Made by a program: the position numbers and the translations under genes. The notes beneath the pieces are model-generated. The model had not been told where the DNA came from. It saw only the letters and a list, made by a program, of their open reading frames with translations, and ran no database searches. A DNA stretch of 64,000 nucleotides, taken from assembly GCF_900091725.1 (NCBI RefSeq), contig NZ_FMBW01000071.1:62001-126000 (forward strand), written 5' to 3'. The stretch comes from Streptomyces sp. DvalAA-43 (lineage in GTDB: Bacteria; Actinomycetota; Actinomycetes; Streptomycetales; Streptomycetaceae). Positions 18,235-26,965 of this stretch are shown here, piece by piece (position 1 is the first letter of the stretch; every line of letters begins with the position of its first letter).

Positions 18235-18717
18235 ATGCGCAGACTCATGCATACCGGCGTCGTGATCGCCACTGGAATCCTCACCGCGGCGGCACTGACC
18301 GGCTGCAGCAGTGACAGCGGGAAGAGCGACACCCCGGACAGCGGCTCCGGCGCGGAACGGTCCGCCCCGGCCTCCGGTGGCGACAGCGGCTCCGGAACCA
18401 ACGCGGCTGCGCTGGAAGGCGGTTGGGCCGGAAAGACCGATGGCAAGGCGGTCATTCTGTCGGTGGCGTCGGGGAAGGCGGTACTCATCACCGAGCAGCA
18501 CGCCTGCACGGGCACCGTACAGGACGCGGACAAGGTGACGCTCACGCTGAAGTGCGTCGACGGCGGCGACGACCGCACCGCGGGGTCCGTCGAGTCCAAT
18601 GACGGCAAGACCGTCGTGGTGTCCTGGGGCAGCGGGGTCAAGGACACCCTGGCCAAGACCGAACCGGGTGCGCTGCCGTCCGGGCTGCCGGACCTGAAGG
18701 GCCTGCCGACTCCCTGA
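18235..18717 (+). CDS. Small secreted lipoprotein, function unknown
   Basis: A 160-aa protein with a lipoprotein signal peptide: basic start RRLMHTG, hydrophobic core, and lipobox LTGC with the acylated Cys about 20 residues in. A Ser/Gly/Asp-rich linker (to about residue 60) is followed by a small beta-rich domain (GGWAGKTDGKAVILSVASG, then ITEQHACTGTV and LTLKCVDGG), with two Cys that may pair. The ATG at 18235 follows AAGGGGG. I do not recognise a family beyond 'Streptomyces lipoprotein'. It converges with the FUSC gene 10 bp downstream. Confidence 0.85.
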   Translation: MRRLMHTGVVIATGILTAAALTGCSSDSGKSDTPDSGSGAERSAPASGGDSGSGTNAAALEGGWAGKTDGKAVILSVASGKAVLITEQHACTGTVQDADKVTLTLKCVDGGDDRTAGSVESNDGKTVVVSWGSGVKDTLAKTEPGALPSGLPDLKGLPTP

Positions 18718-18727
18718 CCGCGGCCCG

Positions 18728-20995
18728 TCACCCCGCCTGCTTCCCGGGCTGGTTCGAGTCCGGCTCCGACTCCGGATCCGATTTCGGCTCCGGCTTCGGC
18801 TCCGGCTCCGATTTCGGCTCTGCCTTCGGCTTCGATTTCGACACCGGCTTCCCGTCCAGCCCCTGGGAGAACTCCTCCAGGGCTTCGAGGAGGAGGTGGG
18901 CCCCTTCCCGTACATAGGGGTCCGCCTCCCTCTCGCCCGTGTCCGCCTCTCCCTCCCCCTCCTCCTGCGCGCGCTGCCGCGCGTCCCACTCCGCCAGGGC
19001 CTCGCGCACCTCGGTCCAGTCCGGTACGCGCCGTTCCCGTACCGCCTTCGCGCCCTGCTCGGTGGCCCGGCGCAGCGCGTCGGCCAGACGTGCCGCGTCC
19101 GGTACGGGGGTGGCGCCGCCGCCCGGCAGATGGGCCTCCAGCAGCATCGCGGCCCGGCCGAGCTGGGCGAGCGCGTGCTGGGTGTCGTCGGCGGCGGCAC
19201 GGGAGAGACCGCGGTTGCGCACCGGTTCGTGCTGGGCGGTGGCCAGCGCCTCCTGCCAGGCGACGCGGGCCTCGCGGGTGTCGAGCAGCGCGGACCGCAC
19301 GTCGTCGTGACCGCGCTCGGCCGGTTCGGCGTACTGGTCGACGACCGAGGCGGCGTACCGCCCGTCCGCCTTCAGCCAGTCGCCGAGCCTGCCGCGGAGC
19401 CTCGGTGTCTCCCAGGCCGGGTAGAGGGCGTACGAGATCATCGCGAGGAGGCCGCCCGCGAGGGTGAGGAAGACCCGTTCGAGCACGGTCTGCGACCAGT
19501 CGTCGCCCGCCATGCCGAGAAGGAAGACGACATAGGCCGAGACGCAGGCCTGGCCGACCACGTACCCGGTGCGCATCAGCAGGTACATCAGCAGGGCGCA
19601 GAGCACGGAGAGCATCGCGGCCGGGGTCACACCGGGGTGGGTGGTCTGACCGATCGCGGTGGCGAGCGAGACGCCGACGATCGTGCCGCCGAACCGGGCC
19701 ACGGACCGCGCGTACGTCTGGGAGAACTCCGGCCGCATCACCATGACGGCGGCCATGGGCGCCCAGTAGCCGTGGCCGAGCGGCAGTGCGGTGCCGATGA
19801 GGTAGCCGACGGCCGCGACGGCGGAGACCCGGACGGCATGCCGCAGGATCGGTGAGCCCGGACGCAGCTCCGCGCGCATCGCCTGCGCGACGACGGGGAC
19901 CAGCCGCAGCAGGGTGGGGCGGCGGCGGTGCGGGGCGGGTGTCGTTCCGTCCGCAGGGGTCTTGATGGCCTCGGCGGCCTCCTCGGCCCTGGCCTCCTGT
20001 TCCTTCGTGCCCTCGCCCTCGGCCGTCTCGATGACGTCGGAGAGCAGGGCGCCGAGCCGGTCGGCGGCACGCAGTGGCGGGCCGGTGAGCAGCGTTCCGG
20101 TGTCCGGGGTCTTCAGCGTGGCCACGGCGGACGGGGCGAGCACGACCGGATCGCCGTGCCGGATGGCGCGGGCCGCCGAGTCGAGCACCGATCCGGCGGC
20201 GGCGAGCAGCTCGCGTACCCGTTCCCGTTCCGGCCCTTCGGGCGGCACGCCCAGCGAGGGGTCGGCGAGCGAGGCGAGCACCGGTCTGATCCGTTCGGCC
20301 ACCCCTCGGGAGCCGCGCAGCTCGGGCGGGCGGCGGCGGGCCTGACGCGGGGTGACCGCGGCCGCGCTGCGGGCCGTCATCAGCGGCACCGGATCGAAGG
20401 GCGCGAGCGGGTCGTGGCGCAGCCGCCGGGCGTAGTCGGCCTCGGCGGCCAGCGCGTCGGCGAGGGCGTCGCGCTGGGCTCCCCATCTGCGTACCGGGAA
20501 CAGGACGATCAGCGCCGCCTGCACCACTCCGCCGAACAGGATCATCCCGGCGTGCACGGCCGAGTTCGCGACGGAGGTGGGCAGGGTGACCGTGACCAGC
20601 ATGATCGCCACGTTCGACGCCGCGATGATCCCGGCGGTCGGCCCCGCCGCCCAGGCCAGGCCCGCGACGAACGTCCAGAGCACCAGCAGGGCGAGGAAGA
20701 GCGGCAGCCGGGAGCCGGTGAGATAGCCGAGGAACGTCGACACGGCGAGGCTCGCACCGGAGACCAGGGCGAGCACGGGCCGGGGGCGCCAGCTGCGCTG
20801 GAAGGTGGCGATCGCCGCCTGGAACGCGCCGAACGCGGAGCTCGCGGCGACCACGGGCCCGAAGAACGCGAGGCTGATCCCGAGGACGAGCGCGAGACCG
20901 GCCGCGCCACGGATCGCGATGAGCGGTTCGAGACGCCGCCGCTCGATCGAGAGCCCCGAGAGGGCGGTCTCCTTCAGCGCCCGGAGCCAGCTCAT
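18728..20995 (-). CDS. FUSC-family membrane protein (aromatic acid exporter-like)
   Basis: A 755-aa membrane protein with two clusters of hydrophobic segments (about residues 25-175 and 385-520) separated by a soluble region, the layout of FUSC/YccS/AaeB-type proteins that export aromatic acids or related compounds. The second cluster starts ILRHAVRVSAVAAVGYLIG and contains the conserved HGYWAPMAAVMVMRPEFSQT block. The C-terminal 40 residues are a charged repeat of Pro-Glu/Lys-Ser units (SKPKAEPKSEPEPKPEPKSD), encoded by hexamer-like DNA repeats at about 18761-18841. Substrate is not predictable. The gene stands alone, converging with the lipoprotein gene. Confidence 0.88.
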   Translation of the reverse strand: MSWLRALKETALSGLSIERRRLEPLIAIRGAAGLALVLGISLAFFGPVVAASSAFGAFQAAIATFQRSWRPRPVLALVSGASLAVSTFLGYLTGSRLPLFLALLVLWTFVAGLAWAAGPTAGIIAASNVAIMLVTVTLPTSVANSAVHAGMILFGGVVQAALIVLFPVRRWGAQRDALADALAAEADYARRLRHDPLAPFDPVPLMTARSAAAVTPRQARRRPPELRGSRGVAERIRPVLASLADPSLGVPPEGPERERVRELLAAAGSVLDSAARAIRHGDPVVLAPSAVATLKTPDTGTLLTGPPLRAADRLGALLSDVIETAEGEGTKEQEARAEEAAEAIKTPADGTTPAPHRRRPTLLRLVPVVAQAMRAELRPGSPILRHAVRVSAVAAVGYLIGTALPLGHGYWAPMAAVMVMRPEFSQTYARSVARFGGTIVGVSLATAIGQTTHPGVTPAAMLSVLCALLMYLLMRTGYVVGQACVSAYVVFLLGMAGDDWSQTVLERVFLTLAGGLLAMISYALYPAWETPRLRGRLGDWLKADGRYAASVVDQYAEPAERGHDDVRSALLDTREARVAWQEALATAQHEPVRNRGLSRAAADDTQHALAQLGRAAMLLEAHLPGGGATPVPDAARLADALRRATEQGAKAVRERRVPDWTEVREALAEWDARQRAQEEGEGEADTGEREADPYVREGAHLLLEALEEFSQGLDGKPVSKSKPKAEPKSEPEPKPEPKSDPESEPDSNQPGKQAG

Positions 20996-21126
20996 GCGCA
21001 GAGCCTAACCGGAAGAATTACCGATTCGCCCGACTTGTCGGACGTCGACCCGGGGCGGCAGCGCTCCGCCGACCGCCTCGTCGGCCACCGGCGGCAGTGC
21101 TCAGTGGTTGCCGCGGTGGCCGTCCA

Positions 21127-21192
21127 CGGTTGCGCTCGGCAGTTCCCGCGGTTGCGCTCGGCAGTTCCCGCGGTTGCGCTCAGCGGTTGCCG
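21127..21192. repeat. Three 22-bp tandem repeats at the 3' end of the DUF2786 gene
   Basis: Units at 21127-21148 and 21149-21170 are identical (begin CGGTTGCGCTCGGCAGTTCC); the third at 21171-21192 has a few changes and overlaps the stop codon of the DUF2786 gene at 21180. Confidence 0.8.
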
Positions 21193-22382
21193 CGTCGGCC
21201 GTGGAGCTCCGGGCCGTTGCCGCCCATCCGCGCCCGGTCCGCCGCCGCCGTTCCATGGGTCCAGCCGTCCAGGTCCGTGGCGCCCCGGACCCGGGTGGTC
21301 GTGGTCTCGGGGAACATCCGCTCGGCGGTGTCCGTGACGGCCATGTCGCGGGCGGCGAGCACCGGGAGCAGATCGGGGGCGCCGGAACCCGCCGTTCCGG
21401 CGCCCGTTCCGGCGCCCGAACCGGCCTCGGCGGCCGCGGTGACGCGGGCGGTGTCGGCGGCCAGCCGGCTGCCCAGCCGCTGGGCGTACGCCATCAGGAA
21501 GGACTGTCGGAACGTCTTGGTCCGCTTGCGTCCGCCGGCCCGCTGGCCCGCCTCCGCCTTCGTCATCGCCACCGTGCCCTGGACCAGCAGGGAGGTGTAC
21601 AGCAGCTCGACGGCGTCCAGGTCCGGCTCGAAGCCGACCACCGTGGAGAAGCCGAGGTCGCTGTTCCACACCGCACGGCAGCGGTTGGCACCGGCCACCG
21701 CGTCGAGCAGGATCGCCTTCGCCGTCTCGTACGGCGCGTCGACCCCGATCCGGCACGCCCCCGGCGCCTCCGCGCTGTGGGTACGGGCGGCGAGCAGGGC
21801 CTCGTCGATGGAGTGCCGGGCCATCAGCTCCTGCGCCTTGGTGGTGAGGGCCTCCGCCTCCTCGGGGAAACCGGTCGCCTCCGCCTTGGCGAGCAGGGCG
21901 CGGATCCGGGTCAGCATCCGGGGCTCGTCGTGTGCGGGCGGCAGCCGGAGCCCGTGCGGAAGGGCGCCGGGCGGGGGCCCGACCGGTTCGATGGCGGGGA
22001 GCCGGAGCAGCAGCCGGTACAGGCCGAGAACGGCACCGGCGTAGGAGAAACGGTCCGGCCGGTTCCGGAGCGGCGCGGCGGGGAGCCCGTCGAGCTGGGA
22101 CCGCCAGCGGGGCGGAAGCGGCTCGTACCGCGCGGTCTCCGAGGTGATCAGCCCGGCGGCGAGGCAGGCCGCGGTCTCGTCCAGCTCGCGGCGGACGAGG
22201 CGTACGACATCGGCGGGCTGCCAGCCGCGTTCCCAGGCCCGGCGGACGAACTCCTCGCCGCGCCGGAACAGTTCCGCGTCGGCCGCCGGGTCGGCGGCGA
22301 GGAGGGAGGCCCCGGTGTCGAGACCGGCGTCGCCGTCCGAGTAGAGGGCTGCCGCGAATGCCTGGTCGATCACCGGTTCCAT
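21180..22382 (-). CDS. DUF2786 domain-containing protein
   Basis: A 400-aa probably cytoplasmic protein. The DUF2786 motif is clear: RMLTRIRALLAKAEATGFPE, followed by EEAEALTTKAQELMARHSID. The N-terminal 170 residues are helical and unique to actinobacterial versions; the rest (after about residue 220) holds a conserved KAILLDAVAGANRCRAVWN region and a KTFRQSFLMAYAQRLGSRL helix that recalls DUF7168. The C-terminus is Gly/Ala-rich and probably disordered. Function is unknown; DUF2786 is also found in phage and plasmid proteins. I chose the ATG at 22382 (MEPVIDQAFAAALY) as the conserved start; the frame stays open upstream to 22757 without similarity. Confidence 0.85.
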   Translation of the reverse strand: MEPVIDQAFAAALYSDGDAGLDTGASLLAADPAADAELFRRGEEFVRRAWERGWQPADVVRLVRRELDETAACLAAGLITSETARYEPLPPRWRSQLDGLPAAPLRNRPDRFSYAGAVLGLYRLLLRLPAIEPVGPPPGALPHGLRLPPAHDEPRMLTRIRALLAKAEATGFPEEAEALTTKAQELMARHSIDEALLAARTHSAEAPGACRIGVDAPYETAKAILLDAVAGANRCRAVWNSDLGFSTVVGFEPDLDAVELLYTSLLVQGTVAMTKAEAGQRAGGRKRTKTFRQSFLMAYAQRLGSRLAADTARVTAAAEAGSGAGTGAGTAGSGAPDLLPVLAARDMAVTDTAERMFPETTTTRVRGATDLDGWTHGTAAADRARMGGNGPELHGRRGNR

Positions 22383-22458
22383 GAGGTCAGGGTATGCAGG
22401 GCGGCGCGGGCCGCCCGCGGCTGAGGATGCCCACGGCGGAGGCCGCCCACCGGACCAC

Positions 22459-22479
22459 TTGTCCACACCCTGTGGATAT
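22459..22479. promoter_or_regulatory. Inverted pair of DnaA-box-like sites
   Basis: TTGTCCACA (22459-22467), the Streptomyces consensus DnaA box, faces TGTGGATAT (22471-22479, reverse complement ATATCCACA) across three bases. They lie in the 326-bp divergent gap between the DUF2786 and DUF1259 genes, which otherwise shows no gene. A role in binding DnaA is inference from the match. Confidence 0.45.
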
Positions 22480-22708
22480 CGAACTGCTGCACGACTCCCG
22501 AGGCCGCGACCCCCGCCCCGGCAGCGCGTCAGGCACGACCGCACGGACCTCGCCCGGACAGCGCATCCGGCGCGACCGCCCCGCCCCATGCCGGACAAGG
22601 CGTCCACTCCATCCGGTAACCCATCCGGCCCCACCCGCTGACGATGTATCCGCTTTCCTTCTTTTGTCAGGATTTCGCATGCTTTCATCGCGCCATGGAG
22701 GCGATCAC

Positions 22709-23725
22709 ATGGTGACCGAGAACGGACAGCAGGACACAACCGCACGGGCGATCCCATCGCGACGCCGCGTACTGACCGCCGCCGCGCTCGCGCCGGTGCT
22801 GACCTCGGCGGGCCCCGCCGCCGCCCGGCCCCGGCCCCGGCCCCGGCCCACCGGAATGGCCGGGGCGGCGCACGGGAAGCGGTTCGAGCCGGTGCCGACC
22901 ACCCCGGCGGACTGGGCGGAGGTGACGAAGGTGCTGGGCCGCCGCGGCAACATGCTGCGCGACACCATCTACCACACGGGCTTTCCCCGGCGGGACCTCC
23001 ACGTGGTCTCCGACGGCGTGGTCGTATCGGCGGGGCTCGCGCTGGGCACGCACGTGGCCTTCGTCCGCTACGCCGACGGCTCCACGATGATCATGGGCGA
23101 CGTGGTGGTCACCGAGCACGAGCTCCAGCGGGTGATCGACGCGTGGCAGGCACACGGCATCGAACAGACCGCGCTCCACAAGCACCTGCTCGCCCAGACC
23201 CCCGACCTCTGGTGGACCCATGTCCACGGCCACGGCCACGACGCGGCGGCCCTGGCCCGCGGACTGATGGCGGGATTCGACCGCACCGGCACCCCGCCCG
23301 CGGTCCCGCCGCAGCGGTCGGACCCGGTCGACCTGGACATCGCCGGGATGGCGGCGGCGCTGGGCACCGAGGGGACCACCGAGGACGGGCTCTACAAGGT
23401 CGTCTTCGTCCGCCGCGAGACCATCACGGACGGCCATCTGATCCTGCCGCCCGGCCTGGGGGCGACCAGTGCCTTCAACTTCCAGCCCCTGGGCGGCGGC
23501 CGGGCCGCGGTCAGCGGCGACTGCGTCATGCGCGCCGACGAGGTCCCGCACGTGCTGAGCGCGCTGCGGCGCGGCGGGATCAAGCTCGTCGAGCTGCACA
23601 ACCACCATCTGGCGGAGGACCCCCGCCTGTTCTTCACCCACTTCTGGGCCGTGGGCGACGGTGTCCGGCTCGCCCGCGCGCTGCGTCCGGCGCTGGACGC
23701 GACCGACGTCGTACCGAACGGCTGA
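22709..23725 (+). CDS. Tat-exported DUF1259 protein
   Basis: A 338-aa protein with a likely twin-arginine signal (SRRRVLTAAALAPVLTSAG) and a mature part made of two DUF1259 repeats: one around residues 55-180 and one around 205-335. The repeats share the pattern seen in LHKHLLAQTPDLWWTHVHGH and LHNHHLAEDPRLFFTHFWAV, with several His residues that could bind metal. Function is not known; the family is sometimes seen in peptidoglycan- or LppY/LpqO-type lipoproteins of actinobacteria. ATG 22709 follows GGAGGCG; the upstream extension of the frame is not supported. Confidence 0.87.
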   Translation: MVTENGQQDTTARAIPSRRRVLTAAALAPVLTSAGPAAARPRPRPRPTGMAGAAHGKRFEPVPTTPADWAEVTKVLGRRGNMLRDTIYHTGFPRRDLHVVSDGVVVSAGLALGTHVAFVRYADGSTMIMGDVVVTEHELQRVIDAWQAHGIEQTALHKHLLAQTPDLWWTHVHGHGHDAAALARGLMAGFDRTGTPPAVPPQRSDPVDLDIAGMAAALGTEGTTEDGLYKVVFVRRETITDGHLILPPGLGATSAFNFQPLGGGRAAVSGDCVMRADEVPHVLSALRRGGIKLVELHNHHLAEDPRLFFTHFWAVGDGVRLARALRPALDATDVVPNG

Positions 23726-23735
23726 GAGCGGCCGC

Positions 23736-23787
23736 ACCGGCCGCCAGGTCGCCGGGCCCGTACCGGCCGCCAGGTCGCCGGGCCCGC
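23736..23787. repeat. Two 26-bp tandem repeats after the DUF1259 gene
   Basis: Units at 23736-23761 and 23762-23787 differ only in the last base (both begin ACCGGCCGCCAGGTCGCCGG); a shortened third unit follows. They start 11 bp after the DUF1259 stop codon. Confidence 0.7.
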
Positions 23788-23977
23788 GCCGGTCGCCGGA
23801 CCGTATGGCGCCGGGCCGTATTGCGCCGGTCCAGCGACCGGCGCCGTCGAATCCGTTCTGCATATGGACCAATCGGCCCGGACCGGCGCGTGGCCCCGGG
23901 GACGATCGGGCACCCATGTCCCCGTCCAGCCCGCACCTGCCAGGAACCACCCGTCAGATCCCCCTCTGGAGCTCCGC

Positions 23978-25183
23978 ATGGAACCAGTCGCCGGCGCACG
24001 GCACTGCCCGTTCGACTACGCCGAGGCCCTCGAATTCGACCCGGTGCTCAGGCACTTGATGAACGAGTCCCCCGTCTCCCGCATCCGCCTCCCGCACGGC
24101 GACGGCGAGGCATGGCTCGTCACCGGTTACGACGACGTGCGTACGGTGACCACCGACCGGCGCTTCAGCCGCAGCGCCATCATCGGCCGGAACTTCCCGC
24201 GCATGACCCCCGAGCCGATCGTTCAGGACGAAGCGATCAACGTGATGGACCCGCCGGGCAGCAGCCGGCTGCGCAGCCTGATCTCCAAGGGCTTCGCACC
24301 CCGCCACATGGAGCGCATGCGGGTACGCACCCAGCACGTGGTCGACGAGCTGCTGGACCGCATGGAGGAGCACGGCGCCCCCGCCGACCTGTTCGAGCAC
24401 CTGGCGGCCCCCCTGCCCCTGACCACCATCTGCGAGGTCCTCGACATTCCGGAGTCGGACCGCGCCCAACTGCGCGCCCACGCCCGGACCATGATGGACA
24501 CCACCGTCGAGAACAAGGACGCCGCGGTACGCGCGAAGGCCGATCTCCGCGCGTACTTCGAGACGTTGACCGCCGAGCGGCGCGCCAACCCGGGCGACGA
24601 CCTGATCAGCGCACTGGCCACCGCCCGCGACGGGGACGAGATCCTCAACGACCAGGAACTGACCGTGATGGCCATGGTCCTGCTGATCACCGGCCAGGAC
24701 ACCACCACGTACCAGATCGGGAACATCTCCTACGCGCTGCTCACCAGGCCCGACGAGCTCGCCATGGTGCGCGAGCGGCCCGACATGCTCCCGCAGGCCA
24801 TCGAGGAGCTGCTGCGCTTCATCCCCTTCCGCAAGGGCGTCGGCATCCCCCGGGTCGCCACCGAGGACGTGGAGCTGAGCGGCGTACAGATCCGGGAGGG
24901 GGACATCGTGCACGTCTCCTATCTGACGGCCAACCGCGACGGCCGGAAGTTCGACCGTCCCGACGAGCTGGACCTGGAGCGGCAGGGGCCGTCCCACATG
25001 ACCTTCGGGTGGGGCGGGCACCACTGCCTCGGTGCCCCGCTCGCGGCCACCGAGCTGGAGGTCGCCATCGGAACGCTGCTGAAGCGCTTCCCCGCCCTGA
25101 AGCTGGCGGCACCGGCCGAGGAAATCCTCTGGAACAAGACGTCGATCTGGCGCTATCCCCTCGAACTGCCCGTCAACTGGTGA
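23978..25183 (+). CDS. Cytochrome P450 (CYP158/P450mel-like) next to rppA
   Basis: A 401-aa soluble bacterial P450. The heme-ligand loop FGWGGHHCLGAP has Cys350, the I-helix carries GQDTT (239-243), and the ExxR motif is EELLR (276-280). Its C-terminal half (RFIPFRKGVGIPRVATEDVE, then VSYLTANRD) resembles S. coelicolor CYP158A2, which couples flaviolin, a product of tetrahydroxynaphthalene. The THN synthase rppA follows, so a role in oxidative coupling to a melanin-like pigment is likely. In S. griseus and S. coelicolor rppA lies upstream of the P450; here the order is reversed and a hairpin lies between. The ATG at 23978 follows TGGAG; the frame is open from 23864. Confidence 0.9.
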   Translation: MEPVAGARHCPFDYAEALEFDPVLRHLMNESPVSRIRLPHGDGEAWLVTGYDDVRTVTTDRRFSRSAIIGRNFPRMTPEPIVQDEAINVMDPPGSSRLRSLISKGFAPRHMERMRVRTQHVVDELLDRMEEHGAPADLFEHLAAPLPLTTICEVLDIPESDRAQLRAHARTMMDTTVENKDAAVRAKADLRAYFETLTAERRANPGDDLISALATARDGDEILNDQELTVMAMVLLITGQDTTTYQIGNISYALLTRPDELAMVRERPDMLPQAIEELLRFIPFRKGVGIPRVATEDVELSGVQIREGDIVHVSYLTANRDGRKFDRPDELDLERQGPSHMTFGWGGHHCLGAPLAATELEVAIGTLLKRFPALKLAAPAEEILWNKTSIWRYPLELPVNW

Positions 25184-25325
25184 TCTGCCCGTCGGCCGGT
25201 GGTCCGGCCGTCGCCTGGTGATCCAGGGGGCGGCCGATCCGCCCATCACGGGTGGCTCACCCGTCGTGGCCGTGGCCGACGACGGGCCGTCCTCGATGAT
25301 GCGTCGGCCCGGGGCCGACAGCAAC

Positions 25326-25366
25326 CCGGAACGCTTCGGGGCGCCGGACGCCCCGAAGCGTTCCGG
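25326..25366 (+). terminator. Strong hairpin between P450 and rppA
   Basis: Perfect inverted repeat with 18-base arms (25326-25343 and 25349-25366) and a five-base loop. It lies in the 537-bp gap between the P450 stop and the rppA start. I see no gene in that gap, so rppA must have its own promoter downstream of this hairpin. Confidence 0.8.
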
Positions 25367-25720
25367 GCCCGCGGCCCCGCCGCCCCGCCGCGCCGCACGG
25401 CCTCGGCGCTGCTGGTGGAGCGCACGTCCACGCACGCTCGACGTGCGGCCCCGATCCGCCTGCCGTAGCGTGATTCCGACGGCCACCCCAGCCGTGGCGG
25501 AGCCGCTTCCGCCCACGAACGGCTGGAACTCACTCTTCGACGGTCGGCCCGACCGCGCCCGTTCCAGGGGATACCTGGCCCGGCAAGCACCGGAATACAC
25601 CAGCGCTCCAGCTCCACGCGATGCCGCGTGCACGGAGCCGTGGTGGCCGTCTCCGGCAGGCGAACGCCCCGTGATCCTTCGGGCCCGGCCGTGTGAATCA
25701 TGTCCGCTAGGAGGAGTTCC

Positions 25721-26779
25721 ATGGCGGTTCTCTGCAAGCCGGCCATCGAGGTTCCCGAGTACGTCATCACCAACGAGGAAACCCTCGAACTGGCCCAACG
25801 GTTGCACGGCGACCATCCGCAGATCGACCTGGTGCTGCGCCTGATCGAACACACCGGGGTGCAGAAACGACATCTGATCCAGCCGATCGACAAGGTGTTG
25901 CAGCACCCGGGCTTCGACGCCCGCAGCGTGACCTACGAGGAACAGACCAAGGCCCGGGTGCCCGCGGTGGTGCGCCGGGCGCTCGACCAGGCCGAACTGG
26001 AGCCGCGGCAGATCGACTTGATCGTCTACGTCTCCTGCACCGGCTTCATGATGCCGCCGGCGTCCGCGTGGCTCATCGGCGAGATGGGCTTCCGGCCGGA
26101 GACCCGGCAGCTGCCGATCGCACAGCTCGGCTGCGCCGCGGGCGGTGCCGCCGTCAACCGGGCCCACGACTTCTGCACGGCGTACCCCGACGCCAATGTG
26201 CTCATCGTGGCCTGCGAGTTCTGCTCGCTGTGCTACCAGCCCACCGACCTGGGTGTGGGATCGCTGCTGTCCAACGGGCTCTTCGGCGACGGCATAGCCG
26301 CCGTCGTGCTCCGGGGCAGCGGCGGCACGGGAGTCCGCCTGGAACGCAACGGCTCGTACATCATCCCGGCCACCGAGGACTGGATCTCCTACGCGGTCCG
26401 GTCCACCGGATTCCACTTCCAGCTCGACAAGCGGGTGCCCGGCACCATGGAACCCCTCGCACCGGCCCTGGAAGCGGTCGCCGAGGAGAACCAGTGGAAC
26501 GCCGGCAAGATGGACTTCTACATCATCCACGCGGGCGGCCCGCGCATCCTGGACGACCTGAGTCACTTCCTGGACGTGCCGCCCGAGGCATTCCGCTTCA
26601 GCCGCGCCACGCTCACCGAGTACGGCAACATAGCCAGCGCCGTGGTGCTCGACGCCCTGGGCCGGATGTTCGACGAGGCATCAGCACTCGACGGCCACCG
26701 CGGCCTGATGGCCGGCTTCGGCCCCGGCATCACCGCCGAGATCTCCCTGGGCACCTGGACCTCCGAATCGGAGTCCTGA
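25721..26779 (+). CDS. rppA: 1,3,6,8-Tetrahydroxynaphthalene synthase (type III PKS)
   Basis: Homodimeric type III polyketide synthase that condenses five malonyl-CoA to 1,3,6,8-tetrahydroxynaphthalene, the precursor of flaviolin and HPQ melanin. The catalytic triad falls at exactly the residues known for bacterial THN synthases: Cys138 (AQLGCAAGG), His270 (YIIHAGGPR) and Asn303 (TEYGNIAS). A second conserved pair of Cys around YVSCTGF is present. The 352-aa length matches. The ATG at 25721 has a perfect AGGAGGAG upstream. With the P450 it forms a pigment biosynthesis pair. Confidence 0.96.
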   Translation: MAVLCKPAIEVPEYVITNEETLELAQRLHGDHPQIDLVLRLIEHTGVQKRHLIQPIDKVLQHPGFDARSVTYEEQTKARVPAVVRRALDQAELEPRQIDLIVYVSCTGFMMPPASAWLIGEMGFRPETRQLPIAQLGCAAGGAAVNRAHDFCTAYPDANVLIVACEFCSLCYQPTDLGVGSLLSNGLFGDGIAAVVLRGSGGTGVRLERNGSYIIPATEDWISYAVRSTGFHFQLDKRVPGTMEPLAPALEAVAEENQWNAGKMDFYIIHAGGPRILDDLSHFLDVPPEAFRFSRATLTEYGNIASAVVLDALGRMFDEASALDGHRGLMAGFGPGITAEISLGTWTSESES

Positions 26780-26965
26780 TCCCACCCGCTCCCGCCCCTC
26801 AGCCTCCCGCCCCACATCTCCACACCTCTTTTCCCCTCTCCCCTCCCCCGGTCCCGGCGCCCTCCCCGGCGTCCGCGGGCCGGGGGCGGGCCTCCCCCGC
26901 CCGCCGTCCGCGCCCGTCCCGCGCGCCGAGGCTCGTTGTCAGTGCCGGGTGCCAGACTCGAAGGC

